This document shows positions 8,923 to 16,714 of a stretch of DNA of 64,000 nucleotides, in pieces (position 1 is the first letter of the stretch; each line of letters starts with the position of its first letter). This DNA comes from Nocardioides marmotae (GTDB taxonomy: Bacteria > Actinomycetota > Actinomycetes > Propionibacteriales > Nocardioidaceae): NCBI RefSeq assembly GCF_013177455.1, contig NZ_CP053660.1, forward strand, positions 4,327,339 through 4,391,338. The letters run 5' to 3'. Below the pieces are notes generated by a model. That model was not told the DNA's origin, did not search any database, and saw only the letters and a list, made by a program, of their open reading frames with translations. Made by a program: the position numbers and the translations under genes.

Positions 8923-9200
8923 ACCGACCAGCCAGATCCACCGAAGCTGCATCCCTCGACCACCGCAACCACAACGGTCGACCCCCGCCCACCGTGAGCG
9001 AGAAGCAACCGCGCCCAGGTGCCTCGACCACGACGGCGCGCAACCACGTCCTTCTCAAAGTCCTTCTACAACGCACCAACCCGCCGCCTCCGGTCGTGCC
9101 CGCACCGCCACCACCAGGCCGAAGGCACCTCACCGGGCCTCGACACGCTCGCCAGGGCTCGCTGCTCGACCAGCGGGGTGGCCGCCAGGGCCCGCGCCGG
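8923..9200. other. Intergenic between HNH copy 1 and alarmone synthetase
   Basis: The first 75 bases still match the 3' flank of the HNH repeat unit. The rest has no convincing gene. Bases 9135-9180 contain the CTCGAC...GCTCGC...CTCGACCA pattern that is commonly dispersed in Nocardioides-like intergenic DNA; here it is single-copy, and it is not a clean hairpin. It lies between two convergent genes. Confidence 0.4.
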
Positions 9201-10946
9201 TCAGCCGCCGAGCTTCTCGAGCCGCTGACGCAGCAACGGAGCGCGGTGGGCGTTGCCGTGGAGCTCGACGTACTGCTCACCGAAGACAGCGAGGAGGGCG
9301 TCGTCGAGGCGGCGGACGGCGCCGGGCGGGTAGCGGTAGTCCATCCGCTCGTTGATCGCCAGGGCCGCGGTGGGGCGGAGCACCTCGCCGAGCTCGTCGA
9401 GGGAGGTGATGCCGAGCTCGAGGAGCAGGCCGGAGATCCAGGTGTAGTGGTCGGTGCGCGACCAGCCGGCGTCGGCGTACTGCCCGGCGAGGAAGGCCGC
9501 GAGCTCGCGCGGGTCCAGGCGCGGGTCGTCGTCGGCGACCTCGCCGGCCGCGGCGACCGGCGCCGGCTCGGCGCGGAGCCGCTCGCGGATGGTGGAGAAC
9601 TCCCGGTCGGCCAGCTCCAGCAGCCCCGCGGCCAGGGTGAAGCGGCGGTCGAACTCCGGCGCGTGCTCCTCGGGCACCGAGCCCTTGTAGCGGATGTCGT
9701 GCTCGAACTCCGCCCACGCGTGCTGCAGCACCGTGCGGACCTGCACCTGCGCGACCCGCCCCCGCAGACCGGCGTACGCCGCCTGGGACTCGCGCGCGGC
9801 GTCGAGGGCGATCAGGAGGTGCCGCGAGGCGTACCCCCACCGGCCCTCGCGCGCGGTCTCGCGGCCCATGTCGCGGTCGAGGTGGACGACGACCTGGTCG
9901 GCGAGGAGTCCGGCGACGGTCTCGACGTCGTCCTGGACGTAGGTGATGACGCGGACGCCGAGCTGGTCGGTGATGTCGGTGAGCGGGTTCGGGTACATCG
10001 GCTGGCCCTCGCGCATCCGCCCCGCCTTCTCCGCGAACGACACGACCGACTTCGTCCGCCCGGTGACCGAGAGGTAGTTGATGCCGGCCTCGTCGAGGAT
10101 CGAGGTGACCAGGGCGACCGCCTGCTCGCCGGCGGCGGAGAGCTCGGCGTGCTGCGCGGCGTACGTCTGGATCGCCGAACGGATCGCGGCGCTCTCGTCG
10201 GGCAACGACGGGGTGACGATGTAACCCTCGGCGAGGTCGCCGTAGACCGTGGTGCGGTCGGGGTGGAGGTCGGCGAAGCGACCGACGTAGGCGCACACCA
10301 CCGCGTCGACCTGGTCCTCCACCACCCGCAGCTGGCTCTTGCGGGTGGCCGTCTCGACGGCCAGGCGCAGCGAGGCCCAGGCACCCTCAGCACCCTCGGC
10401 ACCCTCGGCGCCATCAGCACCGTCCGGCCCGTCGGTGCGCACGACCGTCTCGACGTGGTCCATCAGCCTCAGCAGCTCGCTGCGGAGCAGGTCGACGTCC
10501 CGGCCGCGCTTGTCCTTGTACTTCAGCGTCCGCTCGAGCCCGAAGAGCACGACCGTCGCCGGGTGCGGGTAGACCTCGATCGCGCGCCGTGCCCGGCCCG
10601 AGCGGGGGTCCATGTCCAGGCCCAGGCGCTTGCACACCCGGGCGCCGCGGGGGCCGTCGCGGAACTCCGGCTTGGAGAGGTTCGAGGGGTGGCAGCCGGC
10701 CTCGAAGCGGCGGAAGTCCCGGGTCAGCGCCTTCTCCGCGGGCCGGGACCCGGTCTCGTTGCGCACGATGAGCGGGGCGTCGATCGCGACCAGGCAGGGC
10801 CCCTCGACGTACGGCGCCAGCTGCTCGGCGATCTCGTCGTCGGTGCGTACGGCGGAGACGTGCACCAGCGCGCCGTCCTCGTCGAGCACGGCGAGGCCGG
10901 TGGGCTGGCGCTCGCCCCAGGCGAGATCGATCCCGATGTGATGCAC
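9201..10946 (-). CDS. DUF429 + RelA/SpoT alarmone synthetase fusion
   Basis: A 581-residue two-domain protein. Residues 1-225 are a DUF429 (RNase H-like) domain, with D7 in GIDLAWGE, D56 in VAIDAPL, E124 in EVYPHPA and D211/D214 in DQVDAVV. After a DGADGAEGAEG linker (about 172-189) and a hinge, residues 255-430 form a RelA/SpoT (p)ppGpp synthetase domain: G-loop GRTKSVVSFAEK at 296-307, DQLGVRVITYVQDD at 327-340, GYASRH at 371-376, VQVRT at 401-405 and AWAEFEHDIRYK near 410. About 150 further residues have no clear domain. There is no HD hydrolase, ACT or TGS region, so it is a small-synthetase type with no visible hydrolase. GTG start (VHHIGIDLAW). It stands alone. Confidence 0.82.
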   Translation of the reverse strand: MHHIGIDLAWGERQPTGLAVLDEDGALVHVSAVRTDDEIAEQLAPYVEGPCLVAIDAPLIVRNETGSRPAEKALTRDFRRFEAGCHPSNLSKPEFRDGPRGARVCKRLGLDMDPRSGRARRAIEVYPHPATVVLFGLERTLKYKDKRGRDVDLLRSELLRLMDHVETVVRTDGPDGADGAEGAEGAEGAWASLRLAVETATRKSQLRVVEDQVDAVVCAYVGRFADLHPDRTTVYGDLAEGYIVTPSLPDESAAIRSAIQTYAAQHAELSAAGEQAVALVTSILDEAGINYLSVTGRTKSVVSFAEKAGRMREGQPMYPNPLTDITDQLGVRVITYVQDDVETVAGLLADQVVVHLDRDMGRETAREGRWGYASRHLLIALDAARESQAAYAGLRGRVAQVQVRTVLQHAWAEFEHDIRYKGSVPEEHAPEFDRRFTLAAGLLELADREFSTIRERLRAEPAPVAAAGEVADDDPRLDPRELAAFLAGQYADAGWSRTDHYTWISGLLLELGITSLDELGEVLRPTAALAINERMDYRYPPGAVRRLDDALLAVFGEQYVELHGNAHRAPLLRQRLEKLGG

Positions 10947-10960
10947 GCGGCCAGCCTGCC

Positions 10961-12202
10961 CTACCGCGACGACGCCGGGACCGGCCCCGGCACGGTCCAC
11001 ACCGCGATCGCGGTGGTGATCGGCACCGCGAGCACCAGCCCGATGCTGCTGACCAGGGTGCGGACCGCCTCCTGGCCGATCTCCTCGGTCGCCAGCAGGT
11101 CCCCCAGCGGGAGGCCGTAGAGCGAGAGCACCATGAGCAGCACCAGCGCGGTGCCGGCGTAGGCGAAGACGATCGTGTAGATCGTGGAGGCGATGTGGTC
11201 GCGGCCGATCCGCATCCCGCTGAGGAAGAGCCGCCGCCGCGTCAACCCCGGCGCCGCGCCGCGCAGCTCCCACACCGCCGAGGACTGGGTGATGGTGACG
11301 TCGTTGAGGACGCCGAGCCCCGCGACGACGAGCGCGCAGGTGAAGACGTCCTGCAGGTCCAGGGCCGGGATGTACGTCGTCAGCAGCCCGGCCGCCTCGT
11401 CGCCGAAGCCGGTCAGCCGCGATGTCCGGGTCGACACGAGCCCCAGCACGGCGGTGAGCACCAGCCCGGCCAGGGTGCCGGCGAGCGCGGCGCTGGTGCG
11501 GATCGAGAACCCGTGGGTCGTGTAGAGGACGACGACCATGATCAGCGTGGAGCCGACCAGGCCGACGGCCAGGCCGGGCTCCCCGGTCAGCAGCGCGGGC
11601 AGCATGAACCCGAGCAGCACCAGCCCGGCGAAGCCCAGCCCCAGCAGCGCCAGCAGCCCGCGCCAGCGTGCGACGAGCAGCACGACCAGCACGAACAGGC
11701 CGGCCAGCACCCACATCGTCGCGTCCCGGTCGGTCCCGAAGTAGACGTAGGTGCGGTCCGTGCCGTCCGCGGGCGGCGGCGACTGCAGCCGCAGGGTGTC
11801 GCCCGGCTCGAGGCCGGAGGCGGCCACCTCGGGCGGGAGGTCGACGGTGCGCCGGGCACCTTCGTCGGGGCCCTCCTCGATGCTCACCGAGGCCCGGCCC
11901 TCCTCCAGCGAGCGCAGCGTGGCGTCGACGAGCAGCACGCCGGGGCCCTGGAAGGCCACCTCCTCGCGCAGGTCGGCTGCCGCCGACCGGTCCGGCCAGA
12001 GCAGCACCAGCCCGACGAGCGCGACCACGCCGGCCAGCGCCAGCGCGCCGAGCAGTGTCGCCCGGGCACCGCGGCGTACGTCGACCTCCGCCGCCGGCCC
12101 GTGCCCGTGCCCATGGCTGTGACGATGCCCGTGCCCGTGACTGTGCCCGTGACTGTGCCCCTGCCCGCCGCCATGCGTCGGCGCGGCGTGCCGTCCGCCC
12201 AC
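10961..12202 (-). CDS. YibE/F family membrane protein, His-rich N-terminus
   Basis: A 413-residue membrane protein. Residues 8-36 are almost entirely His and Gly (HSHGH repeats). One transmembrane helix follows at about 50-70, then a periplasmic-side domain of about 85 residues, then seven or so helices from residue 165 on that match the YibE/F family. The motif LNDVTITQSSAVWELR is characteristic of the family. The histidine cluster looks like a metal-binding tail; the family's transport role is unproven. The stop (TAG) is 14 bases from the start of the alarmone synthetase gene, so the two may be cotranscribed. Confidence 0.85.
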   Translation of the reverse strand: MGGRHAAPTHGGGQGHSHGHSHGHGHRHSHGHGHGPAAEVDVRRGARATLLGALALAGVVALVGLVLLWPDRSAAADLREEVAFQGPGVLLVDATLRSLEEGRASVSIEEGPDEGARRTVDLPPEVAASGLEPGDTLRLQSPPPADGTDRTYVYFGTDRDATMWVLAGLFVLVVLLVARWRGLLALLGLGFAGLVLLGFMLPALLTGEPGLAVGLVGSTLIMVVVLYTTHGFSIRTSAALAGTLAGLVLTAVLGLVSTRTSRLTGFGDEAAGLLTTYIPALDLQDVFTCALVVAGLGVLNDVTITQSSAVWELRGAAPGLTRRRLFLSGMRIGRDHIASTIYTIVFAYAGTALVLLMVLSLYGLPLGDLLATEEIGQEAVRTLVSSIGLVLAVPITTAIAVWTVPGPVPASSR

Positions 12203-12216
12203 CTCGTGCCCTCGGC

Positions 12217-13551
12217 TCAGGCGAGCAGGTCGCGGGTGATGCCGGCGAGGTCGGTGACCCCGCTCAGCGCCATGGTCAGGTCGAGCTCGGCCATCAGGTG
12301 CTCCAGGACCGCGCGGACGCCGTCCTCACCGGCCAGCGCCAGGCCGTAGACCCAGGGCCGCCCGACGAGCACCGCCTGCGCGCCCAGCGCGAGGGCGGTG
12401 AAGGCGTCGGCGCCGCTGCGCACGCCGCTGTCGAAGAGCACCGGGACTCGCCCGCCGACGGTGTCGACGACCGCGGGCAGCGCGTCGAGGGAGGCGATCG
12501 CGCCGTCGACCTGCCGGCCGCCGTGGTTGGAGACCACGATCCCGTCGACGCCGTGCTCGAGGGCGAGCTGGGCGTCGCGCGGGTCCTGGATGCCCTTGAG
12601 CACGATCGGCAGCGAGGTGCGCTCGCGCAGGTAGGCCAGGTCCTCCCAGGTCAGCGAGGAGCGGGAGAAGACGTCGAGGAAGGTCTCGACCGCGGCGCGC
12701 GGCAGCGGCGAGCGCAGGTTGTCGCGGAACCGGCCGGGGTAGTGCCGCGTCATCGACAGCAGCGCGCGGACCGCCGCCGGCGTGGGGCGCGGCTGCGGTC
12801 CGTCGACGGCCGGCGGGTTCGCGGCGCGGTGCTCGACCAGCGAGCGGAAGTGGGGGTCGCTGAGGTACTGCGCGATCCCCTCGGCCCGCGCGAACGGCAG
12901 GTAGGCCAGGTCCAGGTCGCGGGTGCGCCAGCCGAGCACGTGGGTGTCGAGGGTGACGACGAGCGCGTCGCTGCCGATCTCCTCCGCGCGCCGCACGAAG
13001 GAGTCCACGACGCCGTCGTCCTTGGACCAGTAGAGCTGGTACCACCGCGGGGAGTCGCCGAGGTCTCGCGCGACCTCCTCCATCGGCACCGAGGCCTGGG
13101 TGGAGAGCACCATCGGGACGCCGAGCGAGCGGGCCGCCCGGGCCACCGCGTGCTCGGCCTCGCGGTGGGCCATCTCCAGCACGCCGATCGGGGCGAGGAG
13201 GTACGGCGAGGGCAGCCGGCGGCCGAACAGCTCCACGGACTGGTCGCGCTCCTCGACGTCGACCAGCATGCGCGGCACGATCCGGTGCCGGTCGAACGCC
13301 TCGGTGTTCGCGCGGACGGTGCGCTGCTGGCCGGCGCCCCCGGCGACGTACGACCACGCCTCGGGGCTCATCCGGCGCTGCGCGGCGGCCTCCAGCGCGG
13401 CCGGCTCCACCGGCACGACCGGTCGCCGCCCGAAGACGCCCTCGCGGTAGATCCGCGCCTGGACCTCCCGGCCCACGCTGGTCGCGGCCTCCACCGCGCG
13501 CTCGGCCATCCGGCCCACCTGCTGCACCCGGCCCACCGTCTCGCTCGTCAC
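12217..13551 (-). CDS. FMN-dependent 2-hydroxy-acid oxidase
   Basis: A 444-residue TIM-barrel flavoprotein of the lactate 2-monooxygenase/glycolate oxidase family. The active-site signature SNHGGRQVDG lies at 341-350 with catalytic His343. Substrate-side residues in the YVAGGAG stretch (Tyr near 68) and the FMN-binding FDSGVRSG and GRPW segments are present. The first 45 residues form an extra helical N-terminus compared with typical members. It should oxidise an L-2-hydroxy acid such as lactate; which one is not evident. GTG start; the gene ends 14 bases before the YibE/F gene and may be cotranscribed with it. Confidence 0.85.
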   Translation of the reverse strand: MTSETVGRVQQVGRMAERAVEAATSVGREVQARIYREGVFGRRPVVPVEPAALEAAAQRRMSPEAWSYVAGGAGQQRTVRANTEAFDRHRIVPRMLVDVEERDQSVELFGRRLPSPYLLAPIGVLEMAHREAEHAVARAARSLGVPMVLSTQASVPMEEVARDLGDSPRWYQLYWSKDDGVVDSFVRRAEEIGSDALVVTLDTHVLGWRTRDLDLAYLPFARAEGIAQYLSDPHFRSLVEHRAANPPAVDGPQPRPTPAAVRALLSMTRHYPGRFRDNLRSPLPRAAVETFLDVFSRSSLTWEDLAYLRERTSLPIVLKGIQDPRDAQLALEHGVDGIVVSNHGGRQVDGAIASLDALPAVVDTVGGRVPVLFDSGVRSGADAFTALALGAQAVLVGRPWVYGLALAGEDGVRAVLEHLMAELDLTMALSGVTDLAGITRDLLA

Positions 13552-13607
13552 GTGCGGCAGTCTCCCACCTCAGCCCGCGTCTCACCCCGCGTCGGTAACC
13601 TCGCTGC

Positions 13608-14006
13608 ATGTCGCTCGCCCGCACGGCCGCCCGTGTCGCCCTCGGCTCGATCATGGTCGGCGCGGGGGTGCTCCACCTGACCACGCAGCGCCAGGAGTTC
13701 CAGGCCCAGGTGCCCGACTGGTTCCCCGTCGACGAGGACCTCACGGTGCTGGGCTCCGGGGTCGTGGAGATCGGCCTCGGCGCGGCGTTCGTCGCGCTGC
13801 CGCGCCACCAGCGCCTCGTCGGCGCGCTGCTCGCGGCCTTCTACGTCGTGATCTTCCCCGGCAACATCGCGCAGTACGTCGAGGGCACCGACGCCTTCGG
13901 CCTCGACACCGACACCAAGCGGCTCGTGCGGCTGTTCTTCCAGCCCCTGCTCGTCCTGTGGGCGCTGTGGGGTGGCGGCCTGCTCGGTCGTCGGTCGCGT
14001 GGCTGA
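13608..14006 (+). CDS. DoxX-like membrane protein
   Basis: A 132-residue integral membrane protein with four predicted helices (about 8-26, 46-64, 70-88, 108-126), matching the DoxX/DoxD-like fold. GAGVLHL near residue 19 and FPGNIAQY near 83 are typical of the family. A TAACCT box at 13596-13601, six bases before the ATG, suggests leaderless transcription. It is divergent from the hydroxy-acid oxidase and overlaps the following acetyltransferase by 8 bases. DoxX proteins have been linked to redox balance, but no function is assigned here. Confidence 0.8.
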   Translation: MSLARTAARVALGSIMVGAGVLHLTTQRQEFQAQVPDWFPVDEDLTVLGSGVVEIGLGAAFVALPRHQRLVGALLAAFYVVIFPGNIAQYVEGTDAFGLDTDTKRLVRLFFQPLLVLWALWGGGLLGRRSRG

Positions 14007-14616
14007 GCCCGCGCCGGCCCGCCCGCCGGTCGACCTGTCCGCGGTCGCCTGGCCCTGCCGCACCGAGCGGCTGCTGCTGCGCCGGGTCACCCCGGCCGAC
14101 GCCGAAGCGGTGTGGGAGGTGCGGCACCACCCCGCGAGCCACGAGTGGCTCACCAGCAGCCCACCCGACCGGGAGACGTACGTCGCCGACTTCGACCGCC
14201 CCGAGCGGCTCGACCACCTGCTCGTCGTCGAGCGCGACGGCCAGGTCATCGGCGACCTGATGCTGCGGCTCACCGACGCCTGGGCGCAGGCGGAGGTCGC
14301 CGAGCGCGGGCTGGCCGTCCAGGCCGAGCTCGGGTGGGTCCTCCACCCCGACCACACCGGGCACGGCTACGCGACCGAGGCCGCCGCCGAGCTGCTGCGG
14401 ATCTGCTTCGAGGACCTCGGCCTGCGCCGGGTCACCGCCGGCTGCTTCGCCGAGAACACCGCGTCCTGGCGGATCATGGAGCGCCTCGGGATGCGCCGGG
14501 AGAGCCACACCGTCGCCGACGCGCTGCACCGCTCCGGGCGATGGCTGGACAGCTACGCCTACGCGATCCTCGCCGAGGAGTGGCGCGCCGGCCGCACTGC
14601 TCGAGGGACGATCTAG
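13999..14616 (+). CDS. GNAT family N-acetyltransferase (RimJ-like)
   Basis: A 205-residue acetyltransferase of the RimJ/RimL group. It opens with TERLLLRRVTPADAEAVW, has ELGWVLHPDHTGHGYATEA as the acetyl-CoA pyrophosphate loop, and has AENTASWRIMERLGM near the C-terminus, all standard for the group. The GTG start overlaps the DoxX gene by 8 bases, so translation is probably coupled. The substrate could be a protein N-terminus or an amine drug; the sequence does not say. Confidence 0.85.
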   Translation: MAEPAPARPPVDLSAVAWPCRTERLLLRRVTPADAEAVWEVRHHPASHEWLTSSPPDRETYVADFDRPERLDHLLVVERDGQVIGDLMLRLTDAWAQAEVAERGLAVQAELGWVLHPDHTGHGYATEAAAELLRICFEDLGLRRVTAGCFAENTASWRIMERLGMRRESHTVADALHRSGRWLDSYAYAILAEEWRAGRTARGTI

Positions 14617-14625
14617 CGGGTCGGG

Positions 14626-15759
14626 CTAGAGGGTCGGGCGCACGCCGGAGAGGAAGCGCAGCACCGTCGAGCGGACCGACGGCGCGCCGGCCTCCAGCGG
14701 CAGCGCGCTGCCGGCGCCGGGCACGGTGCGCGCGACGACCCGCTCGCTGCGGGAGTACATCGACTCCGCGGCCCGCTGGTCCAGGGCACCGGCCCGGGCG
14801 TCGCGCTCGCCGGAGAGCACCAGCACCGGCACGTCGACCCCGCCGGCCGAGAGGGCCGCCGACCCGACCGCGCCGAGCAGGCTGGACACGTCGCCGCACG
14901 GGGTCGGGTTGCGCCGGGCGGTCGCCAGGCGACGTACCTTCGCGGGCGCGGAGGCGAAGAGGAGCTCGCGGAACCGCGCCGGGGTCGCGCCGTACGCCGC
15001 GTAGCCCCCGCCGCCGAGGCAGCGGCCGAGCTGCTCGGCGCCCTCGCGCAGCGCCAGCGTCGAGGGGCCGGCCGTCGGCGCGGACATCAGCACCAGCCCG
15101 GCGACGTCGGCGAACTCCGCGGCCTCGAGCTGGGCGACGGTCGCGCCCGTCCCGTGGCCGTGGAGGACGACGTGGGTGGCGTGCGGCGGCTGGTCGTCCT
15201 CGCCGCGCCGGTCGGCGAACCCGTAGCTGCCGGAGTAGAGGTGCTGGACGACCTGGTGGAGCATCGTGGCCTGCGCGCCGAGGCAGGTGGCGTTGCCGTT
15301 GGCCAGCGGGCTGCGGTCGTAGCCGAGGCGGTCGAGGACCAGCGAGGTCTCCCCGCGGCGGGCCAACTGGGTGGCGTAGTCGAAGCGGGGCGCCTGCCGC
15401 AGGTTCCAGAACCACCCGCCGGTGCCGGCGTCGTGGACCAGCACGTTGACCCGCAGCCGGCCGGGGGCGTCGTTGACGTCGCGGCGGGGGCCGACGAGGC
15501 GGCCGCGCACCAGGTGCGCCCCGCCGCCCGGAAGGCACAGCGCCGAGGTCTGGTTGAGGTTGCGCAGGTCGAAGACGACCGATCGGTTGGCGACCTTCGC
15601 GGCCTTCGCGGCCTTGGCGAGCTTCGCGGGCGCGGCCTTCGCGGCGGGTGCAGGCGCCGGGGCCGTGATCGGCGCGGCCTCGGCCGGGACGCTGAGGGAG
15701 GCCCCGGTGATCGCCAGCCCGGCGATCGAGACGAGGGCGGTGGCGAGGCGCTGGCGCAT
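14626..15759 (-). CDS. Exported alpha/beta-hydrolase-fold protein lacking Ser nucleophile
   Basis: A 377-residue protein with a signal peptide (residues 1-29, AEA-A cleavage) and an Ala/Lys-rich spacer (KAAPAKLAKAAKAAK) before the globular region. The strand order and the LVLDRLGYDRSP segment fit an alpha/beta hydrolase. The nucleophile elbow, however, reads GHGTG (201-205), with Gly203 where serine is expected. The acid/His end (LVLSGERDARAG, PGAGSALPLE) also lacks an obvious catalytic His. It may be a binding protein or inactive homologue. A perfect palindrome covers its -10 region. Confidence 0.72.
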   Translation of the reverse strand: MRQRLATALVSIAGLAITGASLSVPAEAAPITAPAPAPAAKAAPAKLAKAAKAAKVANRSVVFDLRNLNQTSALCLPGGGAHLVRGRLVGPRRDVNDAPGRLRVNVLVHDAGTGGWFWNLRQAPRFDYATQLARRGETSLVLDRLGYDRSPLANGNATCLGAQATMLHQVVQHLYSGSYGFADRRGEDDQPPHATHVVLHGHGTGATVAQLEAAEFADVAGLVLMSAPTAGPSTLALREGAEQLGRCLGGGGYAAYGATPARFRELLFASAPAKVRRLATARRNPTPCGDVSSLLGAVGSAALSAGGVDVPVLVLSGERDARAGALDQRAAESMYSRSERVVARTVPGAGSALPLEAGAPSVRSTVLRFLSGVRPTL

Positions 15760-15760
15760 G

Positions 15761-15781
15761 CTGTTGAACGTAGTTCAACAG
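15761..15781 (-). promoter_or_regulatory. Palindromic operator on -10 box
   Basis: Arms CTGTTGAAC and GTTCAACAG flank a 3-base centre, a perfect 21-base palindrome. On the minus strand the centre forms TACGTT (15772-15767), a -10 box seven bases before the ATG at 15759, so the promoter looks leaderless and would be covered by a dimeric repressor. The arm sequence is of the kind bound by TetR-type regulators (inference). No regulator gene is adjacent. Confidence 0.65.
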
Positions 15782-15869
15782 TCTCGACGGCGACAGACCG
15801 TCGGTATGTGACCTTGAGCGCAGCGACGCCGGTCCCGCCCGCGCCGGGCAGGCGGGCGAGCAGACGGGG

Positions 15870-16328
15870 TCAGCCCTGGCAGGCGGTGACGTCGGCGGCG
15901 TACTCCGGGTCCTGGGCGATGCCACCCCCGCCGGAGTCGGTGATCTCGCCGCCGAGGCGGGCCCAGAGCCGGTCGTGGTACGCCGCCAGGCCGGCCCCGT
16001 CGGCGCACTCGAGCACCACGCCGAGGTCGATGCCGCCGCCGGCCTCCTTGCACCCGGCGTAGTCCGCGGGCAGCGTCGCGCCGTCCACCCACACCTCGGA
16101 GCACGGCGGCAGGCCGGCGACCAGATCGGAGATGTCGGTGGCGCTCGGCGAGGAGGTCACCGGCGGGGCGGTCCCGCCCGTCGCGGACGGCTCGGCGGAC
16201 GCAGCCGCGGTCGGCTCGGCGTCCGCCTCGGGCTCCGCGCTCCCGCCGGAGCAGCCGGCGGCGAGCACGAGCAGCAGAACGGTGGGGAGGGCCCCGGTCA
16301 CGGAGGCGGCAGCGGGTCGGCGGCGCAT
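15870..16328 (-). CDS. Putative lipoprotein
   Basis: A 152-residue precursor. Residues 1-25 are a lipoprotein signal ending in the lipobox LAAGC, followed by a Ser/Ala/Glu/Thr-rich linker (about 26-65). The small mature domain has three cysteines (in LPPCSE, AGCKEA and LECADG) and a last one in TACQG, which could pair as disulfides. I do not recognise the family. A TACCCT box seven bases before the ATG suggests a leaderless transcript. Confidence 0.7.
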   Translation of the reverse strand: MRRRPAAASVTGALPTVLLLVLAAGCSGGSAEPEADAEPTAAASAEPSATGGTAPPVTSSPSATDISDLVAGLPPCSEVWVDGATLPADYAGCKEAGGGIDLGVVLECADGAGLAAYHDRLWARLGGEITDSGGGGIAQDPEYAADVTACQG

Positions 16329-16400
16329 GGCCCGCAGGGTAGTGATCTCGCGCCGTCCCCGTGGCCTGTCCCCGTGGCCGACCCCGCGTCCGATCCCGTG

Positions 16401-16437
16401 CCACTGCAGGGCTCCCGGCGCGGGAGCCCTGCAGTGG
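16401..16437. terminator. Perfect 17-bp hairpin
   Basis: CCACTGCAGGGCTCCCG at 16401-16417 is exactly complementary to 16421-16437, with a 3-base GCG loop. There is no T-run on either side, so it would be an I-shaped terminator of the kind common in high-GC actinobacteria. It lies just beyond the stop of the PLDc_N-like gene. Confidence 0.6.
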
Positions 16438-16467
16438 GTGGGTCGTGCGGTGGGTGGGTCGTCCGGG

Positions 16468-16680
16468 TCAGCGGCGACCGAGGGTGAGGTAGGCCAGCGG
16501 CCCGACGGGCTGGACGAAGGCGGCGAGGAGCCAGAGCCCCTTGGGGCCGCGGACCTGGTCGGCCGGGCGCTTGGCCAGGTCGGCCAGGGCCAGGCCGGTC
16601 AGCACGGTCTCGACCGCACCGGCCACCACGACGGCCCGCTGCTGCCCCGGGCTCAGGTCCGACCACGTCTTCTTCGCCAT
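16468..16680 (-). CDS. Small PLDc_N-like membrane protein
   Basis: A 70-residue protein with two hydrophobic segments (about 18-34 and 46-62). The pairing of GPKGLWLLAAFVQPVGPLAY with a short hydrophobic lead matches the PLDc_N (phospholipase D nuclease N-terminal) domain that occurs alone in many actinobacteria. I chose ATG at 16680 because AGGA lies 8 bases upstream; another ATG at 16689 has no ribosome-binding site. No catalytic domain is attached and the function is unknown. Confidence 0.75.
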   Translation of the reverse strand: MAKKTWSDLSPGQQRAVVVAGAVETVLTGLALADLAKRPADQVRGPKGLWLLAAFVQPVGPLAYLTLGRR

Positions 16681-16714
16681 GCCGCTCATCCTAGGCGCCG
16701 CTTGGAGGGCCCGA

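Larger units (their letters stand above)
7491..8999 (+). repeat. DUF222-HNH repeat unit, copy 1
   Basis: This stretch is repeated at 23776-25319 in the same orientation. The match starts at GGCCTGCGGGTCG before the gene and continues about 75 bases past its stop codon, ending near CCCCCGCCCACC. The noncoding 60 bases just before the ATG are almost unchanged between copies. Copy 2 has about 31 extra bases in the leader. No terminal inverted repeats or target duplication were visible. Confidence 0.75.

Noticed and set aside
9135..9180. CTCGAC/GCTCGC pattern as a mobile-element end
   Set aside because: Common dispersed motif in this type of genome; single copy here, without terminal repeats.
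10380..10425. CACCCTCGG-type tandem repeat as a noncoding repeat
   Set aside because: It encodes the DGADGAEGAEG linker of the alarmone synthetase fusion, so it is coding.
12100..12180. Repetitive GTGCCCGTGAC run as a regulatory array
   Set aside because: It encodes the His-Gly tail of the YibE/F protein.
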